Shown: in pieces, positions 23,440 through 35,849 of the stretch | Numbering within the stretch: position 1 is the first letter of the stretch | Layout: every line of letters begins with the position of its first letter | Assembly (NCBI RefSeq): GCF_003255815.1 | Contig: NC_037673.1 | Location: 89,898,902 to 89,962,901, forward strand | Source: Theropithecus gelada | Taxonomy: Eukaryota > Chordata > Mammalia > Primates > Cercopithecidae | Direction of reading: 5' to 3' | Length of the DNA stretch: 64,000 nt | Notes under the pieces: generated by a model | The model's input: the letters and a program-made list of their open reading frames with translations, nothing else | Told to the model about the DNA's origin: nothing | Databases searched by the model: none | Made by a program: the position numbers and the translations under genes

Positions 23440-24110
23440 ACTTTTAGCCAACAGCCATTGTATGGTACTGTGGCCTCAACAGACAAACTACATAGGTCTG
23501 AGAGACAAGGGGTGAAAGTAGGAGCAGCCCCTCCCACCAAAGATTCTGATAATCCACTTGACAAATTTGTGCATCCTATCCCAATAACTATAAGCTCTGG
23601 AGGAGCAGAGGTTCTGGTTTCCATGGTGGGGTGGGATGGGGTATACACACCTCTACAAGGGGACCATTTAGGATCCCACTAAACCTAAAGTTATAGCTGC
23701 CATCTGGTCATTTTTGGCTCCCCATGCCAGCAGTCTATCAGGCAAAGAAAGGAATTACTATGCTGGTCAGGGTGATTAACCCTATTTATCATGAGGAGCT
23801 GGGCTTGCTACTGCATAAAGGGAGTAGGGAGGTGTATCTGTAACTCTAGAGATTCACCAGGGCATCTCTCAATGCTTTCATGACTGACAACTATCACATT
23901 CAGAAGACTTCAGTAACCAAGTCTAATAAGGGAATGGTAACCAGGAGTTCAGCACCTCAAGGATGAAGGTCTCAGTGACCCCACTGGGCAAATAACATAA
24001 ATCAGCAGAGATGATGGCCAATGATGAGGGGAAGATGGAATAGGTGGTAAAGAATCTAATAATAAATATCACTTGCAGATTCAGAAATATCTGCAGCAGG
24101 GGGTACTGTA
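23440..24110 (+). mobile_element. MaLR internal (retrovirus-like) fossil
   Basis: Broken plus-strand readings (e.g. PLDKFVHPIPITISSGGAEV, then NPIYHEELGLLLHKGSRE and, after stops, VTPLGK-like wording) resemble the end of the internal region of MaLR/ERVL-type elements. Stops and frameshifts throughout; not coding. It is not paired with an LTR in the same orientation. Confidence 0.6.
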
Positions 24111-24278
24111 TCCTGTCCTACTAAGTCCATTGTCATCAAGCTTAAATACATAAATAAATTGTAACCAGCAATGAACCTGAAGAATCAATGATAGAATTCA
24201 GGGAACCTAACATAGGGAATAAGTAGATCTCAGTGGTATAAAGGGTAGGGCCATAGAAGACACTGTCAATGATCCCAC

Positions 24279-24633
24279 GCATTAGTCCGTTTTCACACTG
24301 CTCTAAAGAACTACCTGAGACTGGGTAATTTATAAAGAGGTTTAATTGACTCACAGTTCCCATGGCTGGGGAGGCCTCAGGAAACTTAAAATCATGGCAA
24401 AAGGCGAAGGGAAAGCAAGGTACATCTTACATGGCAGCAGGAGAGAGAGAGCAGGGGCAGAACTGCCAAACACTTTTAAACCATCAGATCTTGTGAGAAC
24501 TCACTATCACAAGAACAGCATCAGGGAAACTGCCACCATGATCCAATCACCTCTCACCAGGTCCCTCCCTTGACATGTGGGGATTACAATTCAAGATGAG
24601 ATTTGGGTGGGGACACAGAGCCAAATTATATCA
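24279..24633 (-). mobile_element. MST-type LTR (MaLR), minus strand
   Basis: The plus strand reads 'attagtccgttttcacactgctctaaagaactacctgagactggg' ... 'gattacaattcaagatgagatttgggtggggacacagagccaaat'; the minus strand starts TGATATAATTTGGC. The length of about 355 bp fits a solo LTR. Confidence 0.9.
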
Positions 24634-24926
24634 CCCCATATCCTCTTGTCCTTATTTATCAGTTCACACTGGCCTGGCTCACCTCCGTTAGAGCCTGGAT
24701 TTCTTGTACTTTTCAGCAAGACAGGCTGCAAGTGGCAGGAATTAACACTATCAGAATGACCCTCAACCAATGACTGAGGAGAGTTGGGGTATAAATACCT
24801 CAGCATCCTTGCTCCTTTGTTGGGATAACTCTGAAACATGTATTTTATACTGGTTCTCAGAATTTCCCCCCAGAGGTTTAAGTTTAAGTTCTGATCACTC
24901 CTATGGTAGTTAGCTTGATTACACAA

Positions 24927-25220
24927 TTTTTTTTTTTTTTTTGAGATGGAGTCTCACTCTGTTGCCAGGCTGGAGTGCAGTGGCATGATCTCGGCTCACT
25001 GCAACCCCCACCTCCCGGGTTCAAGCGATTCTCCTGCCTCAGCCTCCTGAGTAGCTGGGACTATAGGCATGCACCACCACACCCAGCTAATTTTTGTATT
25101 TTTAGTAGAGATGGGGTTTCACCATGTTGGCCAGGATGGTCTCGATCTCTTGACCTTGTGATCGGCCCACTTCGGCCTCCCAAAGTGCTGGGATCACAGG
25201 TGGGAGACACTGCACCTGGC
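24927..25220 (-). mobile_element. Alu (S-type), minus strand
   Basis: T-tract then 'gagatggagtctcactctgttgccagg' to 'ctgcacctggc'. The target-site duplication tgattacacaa(a)ttttt is on both sides. Confidence 0.92.
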
Positions 25221-25239
25221 TGATTACACAAATTTTTAT

Positions 25240-27500
25240 TTGCTCTCTTTCTCTCTTTGTCTCCCCACTCCCCTTCCGGTGTTTCTTCCACTAAGAAAAT
25301 AAACTACATTCATTTGAATCCTTGTCTCAGGGTTTGCTGCTTGGAGAAATCCAAAATAGGGCATATATAAGGGCACTTAGTGATCCTCTCACTTAATTCT
25401 TGTTTCAGGAGTATTGAGAAACTAGTCCAAGCTAATAAGCGTGTCTGCTGAACTTTGAATCCAGATCTCTCTGACTTCAAAACCTATGCTCATTCCATTA
25501 CTCCATGTTTTCTCCCATTCAACCTGATTGATTTTTGGTGCCTATGTTATATTTTCCAGCTTTGAGAATGTCTGGCTTTATTCAACCTCCTGACTGACAA
25601 TACGACATTTTTGACCCAAAATCAAGTTTGTGGTCTCAAACCTTATTCCCAAATTGAAGCCATGTTATTCAAGGTATCTAGAAATTGATTTCAACCAGAT
25701 GATTCTTGGTATGGGTTACTGGGCCAAGTTTATACCAGAGACCATAAGTTACATGATTCAGAGAACAAAGGCAAGGGCATAACTAAAGAGAAACTGAGGA
25801 TGAAAGCCCTAATGTGGGGAAACAAAAGGAGAAAGGAAGTCCCCATATTACTGTTGTACTACTCTTGGTTTTCCATAATGTATCCTTCAAACTCTTCTGG
25901 GAAAAGAAGTAAAGACAAATATTTAAAGCAATTGTGTCATCTTTCTCCAGGAAGATAATTTTAGTGCCTGAGAAAAAAAGTTGAGAGGAACCCAAAATAT
26001 TTTCCTCTTCACTTTAACCAAAAGTGTGTAAACTATACACAGTTAGAGCACTGAAAATATCTGCATATATTTTAATCTCTATAATGGGTATAGCCAAGTC
26101 TCTATGATATTTATATTTAAAGATGATTTAATAACTAGAAATCAGATAGAGTTCACCTGCATATTTATATACAGAATTTGCCTTGATTTTTAAAAGAACT
26201 TTGTCCACTAATGTGGATTGACATTTTTAAAGAGTATCATTTTTTTCAAGGTTGGTTGTATCTACACTCCCTGGTGTACAACTGAAATTATATTCCAGCC
26301 ATTAGTTTTGGGCTCCCTCCAAGCAATACTAATCTAGCACCTGAATCACCAAGACATTGGACAACACTGAATAATTCAACCATCCTTTTGAGGAGCAGAA
26401 GTTACCTCCCTGGAGCCATTGACTATTATTGGTTCCTGTCTATCAGATATTGATCTGTTAAGGGAAGTTCAGAAAAAGTCTCCCCTAGCATCACATTCCT
26501 GACCCAGTGAGAAAGAGGTTCAATATTTCTTCCACTTTATCATACTTGAAGTAAGTCCTTTCAACACGTTTAGATAATTGATAAAACTTGCCACTCTCTG
26601 AAATATATAGCTCTTTACTAACAGCAGCTATGAATGATAGTTTAGTATTCACGTGATGAATGCCACTGAGGCACTTGAGCTCATGGAGTCCTCATGACCC
26701 TCCCATGAGAATATCTCAGAAGTCAAGGGAAGAAGATGTTTCAAGATGGAGGAAATAGACCATAGGATTGCATGCTGTCTTCAAGAAGATTAGTAAGATT
26801 GTTTTGTATTTATGTCTCAACATCCTCACCAAAATATAAACTGTTTCATATATGGGGAAACTGAACTGAAGCATGCCTAGGCTAACTTTCCAAAATCACA
26901 GAACTAAACAAGTATGCAAACCAATGTGAAAACCTCTAGCTGTTTCCTATTATCACATTGCTGGCTTCATTTCTATATTCTGAATTATGTAATATAATTA
27001 TGTAATATATTTAAGCCATGATAGAAAAGATATACACCTTAAGATATCTAGGTCCATAGGCTAAATACTTAGTTCGGTTGACATTTTCACTTTTTAAAAT
27101 AACTGTTCCATAGACACTGACTTCCCTCTGAAAATCTTTTCATACTGCTTGTCCATCCACACTCTGGAACAGCCATTTAAGATCTCTGGTGTTTAAATCT
27201 CTCATTACTTCTCCGCTAGCTATTGGCGCTATGTCAACGCTTGGCACCTCATCAGAGGACAAGATCTCTAAGCTCTTTTCCTCAGTCCTGCAGAGCAGTT
27301 TTTCAGCAGCAGTTGGGAGACCAAAACTCTTTTTGTACTCCTCCCTAGATGTTCTCTCCTAAGGATACTAGAAGTCACCTCCTCATTAAGACAGTGCTTC
27401 CCCTGCCTGGGCCTTACCACACAGATCAAATGTTCCTACCATTTATTATAGCATTTATGCAATACAATACTGTAATATAGCACTTAGGGGACACAATACT
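25240..27500. other. Intronic DNA with faint old repeats
   Basis: Short MIR-like pieces (25470-25510, 'tgaatccagatctctctgacttcaaaacc'; 26820-26930, 'ggggaaactgaactgaagcatgcctaggctaactttcc') lie in otherwise unassigned AT-rich sequence. No exon was recognised. Confidence 0.4.
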
Positions 27501-27507
27501 AGTTGGA

Positions 27508-28600
27508 ATTTTTTATTCATTCATTCAACTAATATTTATTGTTTAACTTGTATATGCTAAACCATGGAGACATAACAGTAAGCAAAAAGCAGAAATTCCT
27601 TATTCTTACAGAATTTAGTGGAGGATACATATGTAGTTTAAGAGATCATACAAATAAAGATAAAATAACAATTTTAAAAACTCATTGAAAAAAAAGCAAA
27701 AATGCTATTAGAAGTTGTAGTAAAAATGAAGTTAACTAGTCTTCGGGGTTGATAAAAGGCTTCCCTGCAGAAGTCACATTTGGGCCGAGAGATGAAGATA
27801 AGCTGGCATTACCGATGTGAAGGAGAAAGACATTTTAGTGAAAGGGAAAAGCACGTGCAAAGATCCTGTGGCAGAAAGGAACATGGAATAGAAAGAAAAT
27901 GTAAAGGGGCAAATGTGTGGAAAGCAGAATTCACAGAGTAGCGGGTATCAGAAGAGGGCTGAGAAGTGGGTAAGAGTCACATCTATGTAGATATTATACG
28001 CTATGCTAGTTTTTTATACATACTTAAGGATAATGGTAAATTCATGGAAGGTAAGCCATAAGTATGCCATGATAAAATGTGAGTTTTGAAAATAGATTTG
28101 GGTTTGAGAAAACTCTTGCTACAGTTGGAGAATATTAGAAATGGAAGGCAACATATACACAGGAAGAATGCTAGTGGTCACTGGAGTAGTTAAGAGAGAG
28201 ATGATGGTAATTGGGACTAAGGTGAAACTGGTACTATGGAGAGTAGATATTAGAAGTTAAAATTAATGAGACTTAGTAATGGATTTGGTATGTAGGAGAT
28301 AAAAAAGGTGTCCAATTGCCTCCTAAGTCTAAGTCTCTGGCTTCTACAATTGGATGGATGTACCATTAGCTGAGATAGGGAATAGTAGAAGAGGATCTGT
28401 TTGGAGGGGAACATCCTAAGTCTAGTTTTGGTCATGGTGAGTTTGAAATGTCTTTATGATTTCCAGGTGTAAATTTCAAGAAGGTAGTCATGTATGGTTG
28501 GTACCCATATATTATGGATCTGTAGTCTTAGGAGAGATTAAAATTAATGATATGGATTTGGGCGCACACAAGGAGTGCAAGAAATCATAGAAATGATAAC
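27508..28600 (-). mobile_element. L2 LINE remnant, minus strand
   Basis: The left end 'attcattcattcaactaatatttattg' is the reverse of the L2 3' end. 'aagcacgtgcaaagatcctgtggcagaaagg' follows. Minus-strand readings near 28250-28435 (MVHPSNCRSQRLRLRRQLDT) recall the L2 ORF2 C-terminal part. Many indels. Confidence 0.75.
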
Positions 28601-28849
28601 ATCATCTAAGAAAAAAGGTTATAGTATAGAATACTAACAACGTTCAATATTTAATTGCCAGGTTAAAGCAGATGAACCTGCAAAGGAAACAGAAAAGCAG
28701 CAACAGGAAAGAAAGAAGACAAAAGTGGGTAAATATCTCAGGAGGAAATCAAGAGAATATCTCAAGTTGGAGGGAGTAGGCAATGGTATCACATACTGTG
28801 GTCAAGTAGGCAAATACAATTGATTTATTCACCAACATGTGATAATATG

Positions 28850-28965
28850 AGGAAAGGGACTTTGTCTCAAATGTTATTGCCTGCCTCTTCCTTCACCATT
28901 GACACCTAGCACAATGCCTTACATGGAGAACATTTTTTTGAATGCATTTACTGAAGGAATGATTA
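28850..28965 (+). repeat. L2 3' end, plus strand
   Basis: 'gggactttgtctcaaatgttattgc' ... 'acctagcacaatgccttacatggagaaca' followed by 'gaatgcatttactgaaggaatga' is the L2 3' terminus. Confidence 0.7.
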
Positions 28966-30300
28966 AACACATCTTGCTAAACTAAATAAAAGGAAAGACC
29001 CACATAGCATGTAATATGAATATAATGAAACCAAAGATAGCTTAATATGCTTAGGGAGGAAAATATATAGATAAATACGAAACAGGATTACATTGAATAG
29101 AAGCATAGTAGAAACAAAAAGCCCAGTGGAAAGAAATATATACAGCTCAAAATGGACTGGCCATGAATCAAAGCATCATGTTGTCACCATAAAAGAAAAT
29201 TAGTAGTTAAAATGAATGGACTGTTTACTCACACTGATTATACTTCTTGGACTCAGTGTACAGTTATGACCTGCTTAGCTAAGGAAGACCTGAAAATACT
29301 TTTTTAAACCACATGAAGAGGAAAGTTTACAAAATGATAAAAGACATTATAATGCAACATATTATAATTGACTAGGACAGCATTCTTTCTTGAACATTTC
29401 TATGAATGCACAATATAGTATCTGTATTAACCTTGAGATTAATACATTGTCCACATGTCTTAGTTTAATCCAGTATGAAACTGATTATCCTTTCTAAATC
29501 AACTCACATTGTTAGCCTATACCACTGCTACGGACAATGAATGTAGTACATTTTACTCACTGCTTTGAAAATATATTTATTTTCCCTAAAATAAACTCTT
29601 CTAAACTCTATTCCCAGGGTTCTAGGAGAACATGAAAAATTGTGTTTTTATCCATTTCATAGTTTTCTCTAGTAAGATTATAGACAAATTTATGGTCCAT
29701 ACTACATTTTTAACTCTATTTGTATTCTGAATTTCATGTCCTTCTTGTTTCTTTCATTCTCACCCACTTTTAATTAATTATCTTAGTTTATTTAATATTG
29801 CTAAACGTTGACTTAAATTCTTTCTGAAACAATATGCAGGTACAAATAAGTAAGCAAATAGATGAATAACTTACTAACTTCCTTCATGATATTAACTATT
29901 TCAGTCACTTCTCCTCTCAGCCTTCCCCTTTACCAAAAGATAGGCCTAATACATTTTTTGTTTGTCATCATCCAACTCCCGTATTTCCTTGAACAGTTCA
30001 TTTTAGTTGCTAAAGTGAAGAATAGAGTTTTGAAGGATAATTTGGGGGTGAAAGACTCACACAGACAGCTGATACAGATGAGGGAAATTAATGGAAAGGT
30101 GAGATTTTTAAGTTCATATAATGGTGGTCTAGGAATCCCCATTGTAATGTCTGATAAAGGCAAATCAATAACTTTAGTTATTTTAAAAGTGCTTTTATTG
30201 CTGCCCTGGGTTCCTCTGATTGTACAGTGCTCTGAGCACACTGGATTACAAATCACATGGATCACATCTTTCTAGGCAGATTATATGGACTTAGTTGAAA
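28966..30300. other. Intronic DNA; one 137-codon open frame of unknown meaning
   Basis: AT-rich sequence. A plus-strand frame at 29862-30275 (MNNLLTSFMILTISVTSPLS...) is open but antisense to the host gene, hydrophobic by composition and without a family match. I regard it as chance. Confidence 0.4.
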
Positions 30301-30304
30301 ATAT

Positions 30305-31020
30305 GACACCTAATGGGCAGGTGGGATATCAGTGAGAGTCCTCCTACTATACCTTGCATGGAGAATTTAGAAAGACAAAGGAGAGAACCAAAGGTATTCC
30401 AAGAAAGGAAACTGCATAAACAAGGGCCTGAAGCTGAGAATAAGCAACAAATTAAATATCAAAAATATGGAATAACTAAGTCTTAAAGACACAAGAGGAG
30501 ACTGACTTAACTGGAGCAGAGAAAACTCTCCAGGAAATAAGCCAGAAAACTCTCCAACAAGTAAGCCAGGAGTGACAGTGTTGGTGAAGCAGAAGCTACT
30601 ACAGGTTTCTGAATGAGAGAGAGACATAATGAAGACAGTCTTTTAAACATGTTAAATAATAGTAAAATGGACTAACGTTGTTATAAGGGGGTGGAGAGAC
30701 AAGGGTGATTCTAAGAGAAGTTTGGAAGAAGAATGACCTGAACACAATAATAAACTAGGACTAGAGGAAGAAACGGCTCAGCATGGAAATCATAATCAAG
30801 ATTCTATTTTGGAAGCATGTAGCAAAACTGTTACTCCTAATAGAAAAGACTCCCTGCATGAAGGACAAGGGAAGAGGGGAAAGAAGGATCATCTGAAGAC
30901 ATGGCATTGAAAGAAAGCAGGTGTTCAAGAAATAAGAACAGCTGGACATACACCGTTGGGGTATAGGTAATCACTCAGAGCTATAGATGTAGAACTGGAA
31001 ATCATCTGTATAGAGGTTAC
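30305..31020 (-). repeat. Probable L2 LINE remnant, minus strand
   Basis: 'tgcataaacaagggcctgaagctgag' is like the 'gcaaaggccctgaggtggg' landmark of reverse L2; the flanks are purine-rich as expected. Ends are approximate. Confidence 0.55.
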
Positions 31021-31094
31021 AGGTTAAGCCATGTGAATAAAAGAGAAATCAAAGAAAACAGATTTTCTTTTTGCTTTTAAAAAAATGTATTCAC

Positions 31095-31387
31095 GGGTTG
31101 GGCGCAGTGGATCATGCCTGTAATCCCAGCACTTTGGGAGGCCAAGGTGGGCGGATCGCTTTAGGTCAGGAGTTCGAGACCAGCCTGGCCAACATGGTGA
31201 AACTCCGTCTCTACTGAAAATACAAAAAATTAGCCGGGCGTGGTGGCACGTGCCTGTAATCCCAGCTACTTGGGAGGCTGAGGCAGGAGAATCACTTGAA
31301 CCTGGGAGGCAGAGGTTGCAGTGATCCAAGATCGTGCCATTGGACTCCAGCCTGGGTGACAGAGTGAAACTCCATCTCAAAAAAAAA
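31095..31387 (+). mobile_element. Alu (S-type)
   Basis: 'gggttgggcgcagtggatcatgcctg' to a short A-tail, with flanks (t)gtattca on both sides. Confidence 0.92.
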
Positions 31388-31702
31388 GTATTCATAATTA
31401 ATAAAATTAAATTATTATCACTATAAAAAATTTGGAAAATATAGACAACTATGTAGATGAAAATTAAAATTGGTTGCAATCCTACCACCCACAGATAAAA
31501 ACTATAAACCCACCACTATACATCCTTTCAATATTTATTTTTCTATATGTACTTTTTTTGTGCTCTAAATATGATAGTATAGCATAGTTCAACACTTCCC
31601 AATGATGTTCCACCTTCCAATAATTGCTAATTCTCTGCAAAACAAGAGTTCTCTCGCCCAGCAAGTTTGGGGAATCTGCATACTAGATCATTCCTTTGAG
31701 AC

Positions 31703-32036
31703 TTAGTCCATTTTGTGCTGCCATAAAAGAATAACACAGACTGGGTAATTTACAAAGAAGAAAAAGTTATTTCTCACAGTTCTTGAGGCAGGGAAGTCCA
31801 AGATCAAGGCACCAGCATCTGGTGAGGCGATCTTGCTGCATCCTCACGTGGCAGAAAAAGGGCAAGATAAAATGAACCCATTCCTGTAAGCCCTTTTTAT
31901 GGTAATATAATCCATTTAAGACAGAAAAACCCACATGATATAAATAACTTCCATTAGACCCCACCACCCAACACAGTTGCATTGGGGATTATATTTCCAA
32001 CAAATGAATTTTGGAGGATACGTTCAGACCATAGCA
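31703..32036 (-). mobile_element. MaLR-type LTR, minus strand
   Basis: The plus strand reads 'cttagtccattttgtgctgccataaaagaataacacagactgggtaatttac' ... 'ggatacgttcagaccatagcag'. It belongs to the same family group as 8937-9316. Solo. Confidence 0.75.
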
Positions 32037-32194
32037 GAGCTAAACACTACATACTAGCACGTCAGAGTCCCTACAAAGTTAAATCACAAAAAAGACCTTA
32101 CATAATTAATAACTGACAATCTTATTTGTGCAGTAGAATGATTTTTCATGTACACCTGTTAACATCACCCTTAACTGCTCTTCCCTTTGAAAGG

Positions 32195-32415
32195 TGGGGG
32201 TATGGTTGTCAGGAGCTTAAGCTTTAGAATAGAACAGGCCTGAGTTCAGAGCCTGGCCTCCAATTTTCTTCTCTCCAGAACATTGCTGCCTATACAGCAC
32301 TTTGCTCTCCATAAAAGAAGCACCTGAGTACTTACTTTACAGAACTAGTGTGAGGTTTTAAAAAGATAATGTATGTAAAGCACTAAGCACTGTGTCTGGT
32401 ACACACTTATCACTC
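32195..32415 (+). repeat. MIR SINE
   Basis: 'gcctgagttcagagcctggcctccaattt' and 'aaagataatgtatgtaaagcactaagcactgtgtctgg' are MIR landmarks. Confidence 0.75.
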
Positions 32416-32579
32416 TATAAACTGGGTTGGCTTTGGTAATTTCATAATTACTAACCTGAATTTTCCCCCTAACTTATCTACCACAATTATTTCCCCATAT
32501 AATTATTTTTCAAAACCCAGCCCTTTAATCACTCCACAATAGTCTATTATGCCACTATCCCATACTAAATTGTTTAATG

Positions 32580-32790
32580 CTACAATGTAGAACATTTATT
32601 TCCATTTTTTTCTCTTATAAATAATGCTCCGATGGATATCTTCATATATAAAACTTTGTCAACCTCTCTGATTAATTGCTTATAGTTGATTCCTAGAAAC
32701 AGAATTGTTAGATAAAAGGGCAAAAATATTTTTAAGTTTTTAATACGTATTACTAAACTGTCCTCATGAATTTGCATAAAATTTCATTTC
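32580..32790 (-). repeat. Old L1 (L1M-type) 3' fragment
   Basis: 'ttataaataatgctccgatggatatcttcatat' and 'gattcctagaaacagaattgttagataaaaggg' are diverged forms of the reverse L1M ORF2 tail. Confidence 0.65.
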
Positions 32791-32799
32791 CACTCTTAG

Positions 32800-34260
32800 C
32801 TGAATAGTCGTCTCCATGTCCTAGTCTTCGTGTTAGGACAATAGTGGAGATCGGTTGCTAAACAGAACAGAAAGAAAAGAAATGTGCATTTTTGCTCACT
32901 GTAGATATAGAAAAGAGAAAGAAGTTAATTTAAGAATTAGTGTTTGAAAGATAAGCCCATTTCCATGCTGATTTCCAGGACTCTAGCTGGGTTGATCTGA
33001 GCAAGCTTGGAAGTGGAAGTCTTACAGACTTATAACTAAAAGAAAATAACTCCAGTGGTTCCAGATATAAAATAAAAGCAGGCAGTAAAATAGGTTAAAG
33101 CAAATGTGATAATAACATGGAGAACAGATATGTTTATAAATGTAGGAACTCATCAAATGACAGAGCTTGTTGGCTTGACTCACACTGTAAGAGATCCAGT
33201 CATTTGTTACTTTTGCAACAATGAGTATTAAGGAGTTGGCTATTTAATTCCAAATGAAATAAAATATATTTATGTGCAAGATGGCAAGATATATTTACAC
33301 ACAAGATGACAGAGCATTGAGACTATTCCATTTCTAGGACTCAATCATAAGGAATTAATCAGAAATGTAGACAAAGTTTTATATGTAAATGAAGTAATGA
33401 CAATACATTGAGGTCCTTGAAGATGGGGTCTATGTCTCATTAATGTTGGATTTTTCATTACCCATATGGAAATAGGCACACATTAGGCAAACAGTGTAAG
33501 TTTGTTGTGTGTATGGAAACTTTCGTATATGAGGTTTTCACACCTTCTATTTATGGGTGACAATCTTGTTCCTCAAGAGGCAGAGTCAGCTTAGATGGTA
33601 AAGTAGCTGATAGTGTATTTCCAAGATGAATCAAGAATGTATGGGGATTAACCTTTAGCCTTTAGATATGGGGAATATCTCCTTTAGCTGTACATGATAT
33701 TTTTATTCTCAGATACCAAGGAAAGGTACTTTCCAATGTTATATTCAGCAAGAAATCAAACTGCCATTTCACATAATGCCACAAAATGCCATCAGATTAC
33801 TCTGGAAGCACATTTCATACTTTAAATGATTTTTCTTGTTTTTAAGTGCTGTTAATTAAATAATAAAAGTGAAAGATCCTACTCATAATTTAAAAAGTTA
33901 CTTCTCTCTCAACTTCTACCTAAGGCTCTGAGTTAGTTACATGTCCATGTTGGATAATTAGCTTGAGAACTGTCAAATCCCCAGTCATATATCAAGAAAG
34001 ACAAATTTTAAAATAAAACTAAATTCCAAAACTTTACAGTTTTCCATTACATCACTAAAGCTATAAGCTAGTAGAATTATGAGGCCTATGCCTTTGATTC
34101 TTGAGCTAAGAAAAGAGAAATAATACTCTTTACTTACCTGCCAATTGTGAAAAGTTGTAAGTTCTTTTTGTAAGATATAAGTTAATTTATATCCACAGAT
34201 AAAAATTTCTATTAAATTTTAAAAGGAATCATAGAATTACAGATAGTATAGCATTTAGAG
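32800..34260. other. Intronic DNA, nothing firmly recognised
   Basis: AT-rich; a weak L2-like tail at 33410-33500 ('gaggtccttgaagatggggtctatgtctc'). It leads to the host exon at 34269. Confidence 0.4.
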
Positions 34261-34268
34261 GCTCTCAC

Positions 34269-34379
34269 CTGAGTAAAGAAGGGTAGAAATGTGATATGCA
34301 AGAAACCCAATATAATGGTTGCTTAAAACATGATTTTAAGGAATCTGAAGTAGACTCATCCAGGCCATGCTGAAAAGTC
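34269..34379 (-). CDS. KIAA0825: KIAA0825 coding exon 8 of window
   Basis: 111-bp exon, phase 2 to 2. Acceptor aatgatttgtatttccctag (above 34379); donor CTCAG|GTGAGAGCC (34260-34268). After the shared Lys codon it reads TFQHGLDESTSDSLKSC, then FKQPLYWVSCISHFYPSLL, with the final Arg codon AG|G completed downstream. The short exon is hidden among stops in other frames. It was recognised because the peptide TFQHG...LYWVSCISHFYPSLL matches what I recall of KIAA0825 directly after SPLTELYK. The order and phase agree exactly, which is the strongest support for the gene's identity. Confidence 0.92.
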
Positions 34380-34480
34380 CTAGGGAAATACAAATCATTA
34401 GTTTAGAATATACAGGAAACATTAACTATGACGATTGAAATAATTTTTGATTTTTACTTAGGATTCAGCTAATGATTTTT

Positions 34481-34802
34481 TTGTTTGTTTGTTTCTTTCT
34501 TTGGAGACAGAGTCTTGCTCTGTTGCCCAGTCTGGAGTGTAGTGGCACAATTCCAGCTCACTGCAACCTCTGCCTCCCAGAGTCAAGTGATTCTCCTGCT
34601 TCAGCCTCCCAAGTACCTGGGGTTACAGGCACATGCTGCCATGCCTGGCTAATTTTTCTTTTTTCTTTTTTTTTTGTATTTTAGTAGAGACGGAGTTTCA
34701 ACATGTTGCCCAGGTTGATCTTGAACTCCTGAGCTCAGGCAATCCGCCCATCTCAGCCTCCCAAAGTGCTGGGATTACAGGCATGAGCCACTGTGCCTGG
34801 CT
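34481..34802 (-). mobile_element. Alu, minus strand, near host exon
   Basis: A (TTTG)n/T tract, then 'gagacagagtcttgctctgttgcccag' to 'actgtgcctggct'. The target-site duplication cag(c/t)taatgattttt is at 34466-34480 and 34804-34818. It starts about 100 bp upstream, in gene direction, of exon 34269-34379. On the plus strand it is in reverse orientation, so it is in sense with the host gene. Confidence 0.92.
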
Positions 34803-34819
34803 CAGTTAATGATTTTTAC

Positions 34820-35840
34820 ACAAAACGGCATTGTGCTAGAATAGACAATGCCCCCACTTCATCCGCTTGGGATTTATGTTAATAGGTGACTCGGGGCCAG
34901 GTGGGCAAGTCAGCACAGCCATGAAAAACCACAAGTTAAGACTTGGAATTTTTATGAACCTCTACAAAACCAATCCTTACACTTGGGGAAGGTGTAACAA
35001 TACCATTATCATTTAATTTTTTAAAATCTCATGTTATACAATTTGTCATGACAAAAGGATAAAGAATAGTACAATGAATATTACTTATGTTTCCCATGAG
35101 TAGTATTTTTATATACCATTGTTATCTTCTTCAACCTGGATCCAATAAATGCCAGTGTTTGCTTCACTAATGTAAAAATTTTAGCATCATGGTACCTCTT
35201 TTTAATCTTTAAAGTGATTTATAAGTATTAAATAATTAATTAGAATTTATAATTAATTTTGTATACTCCTAAGGGTCTAGAGAGGGTTTATAAAGAAGAA
35301 TTTAGTTGTAAAATACATAATTATAATTTCAAAATTAAAACAATGCAACCCGAATATCTGATGTACAACTATCAACGGTTACTGCAACATTTTTCTAGGC
35401 TGGCTCAAATTCAACTCTAAATCTTGACACAATAGAAAAGAATTTGTTACATAAAATCTTTAGCAGATAACTTGGCTAGTAAAAAATGTATAACAACAGG
35501 AGGTTATATTTTCCTACACAGAGTTAAGAGCAGTGACTGAGAATGCTCTAGAAATGGAATTTTTGAGGTGGTACCAGCTCTCTTTATATACAGTACAGGA
35601 GCAATAGTGTCTTTTGATATCCAGAACAGAATTCCATTTTGAAAATCCACCTTTATCTTTTCACTCCACATCTTGCTTCTTGTGTCTTCATGTTTTTTTC
35701 AAATTTGACCCTTCTTTCCCCCTGATTGTCTTGCTAAATAGAACATCTTCTAATTAAATAGACTTGGATGTTTTTTAGACTTTAATATATCATCTCTTCT
35801 TTAAAAGGCTTTTTTTTTTTTCTCAGTAAATCTCAGATCA
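34820..35840. other. Intronic DNA, nothing recognised
   Basis: AT-rich (35200-35340 especially). No frame or repeat that I can name. Confidence 0.45.
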
Positions 35841-35849
35841 AAATAGAAA

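Noticed and set aside
29862..30275. 137-codon plus-strand open frame (MNNLLTSFMILTISVTSPLS...)
   Set aside because: Hydrophobic composition from T-rich DNA, antisense to the host gene, no motif, no splice or promoter context. Best explained by chance.
31024..31488. 154-codon minus-strand frame
   Set aside because: Almost wholly the antisense translation of an Alu (familiar SPRLE..ILDHCNLCLPGSSD pattern).
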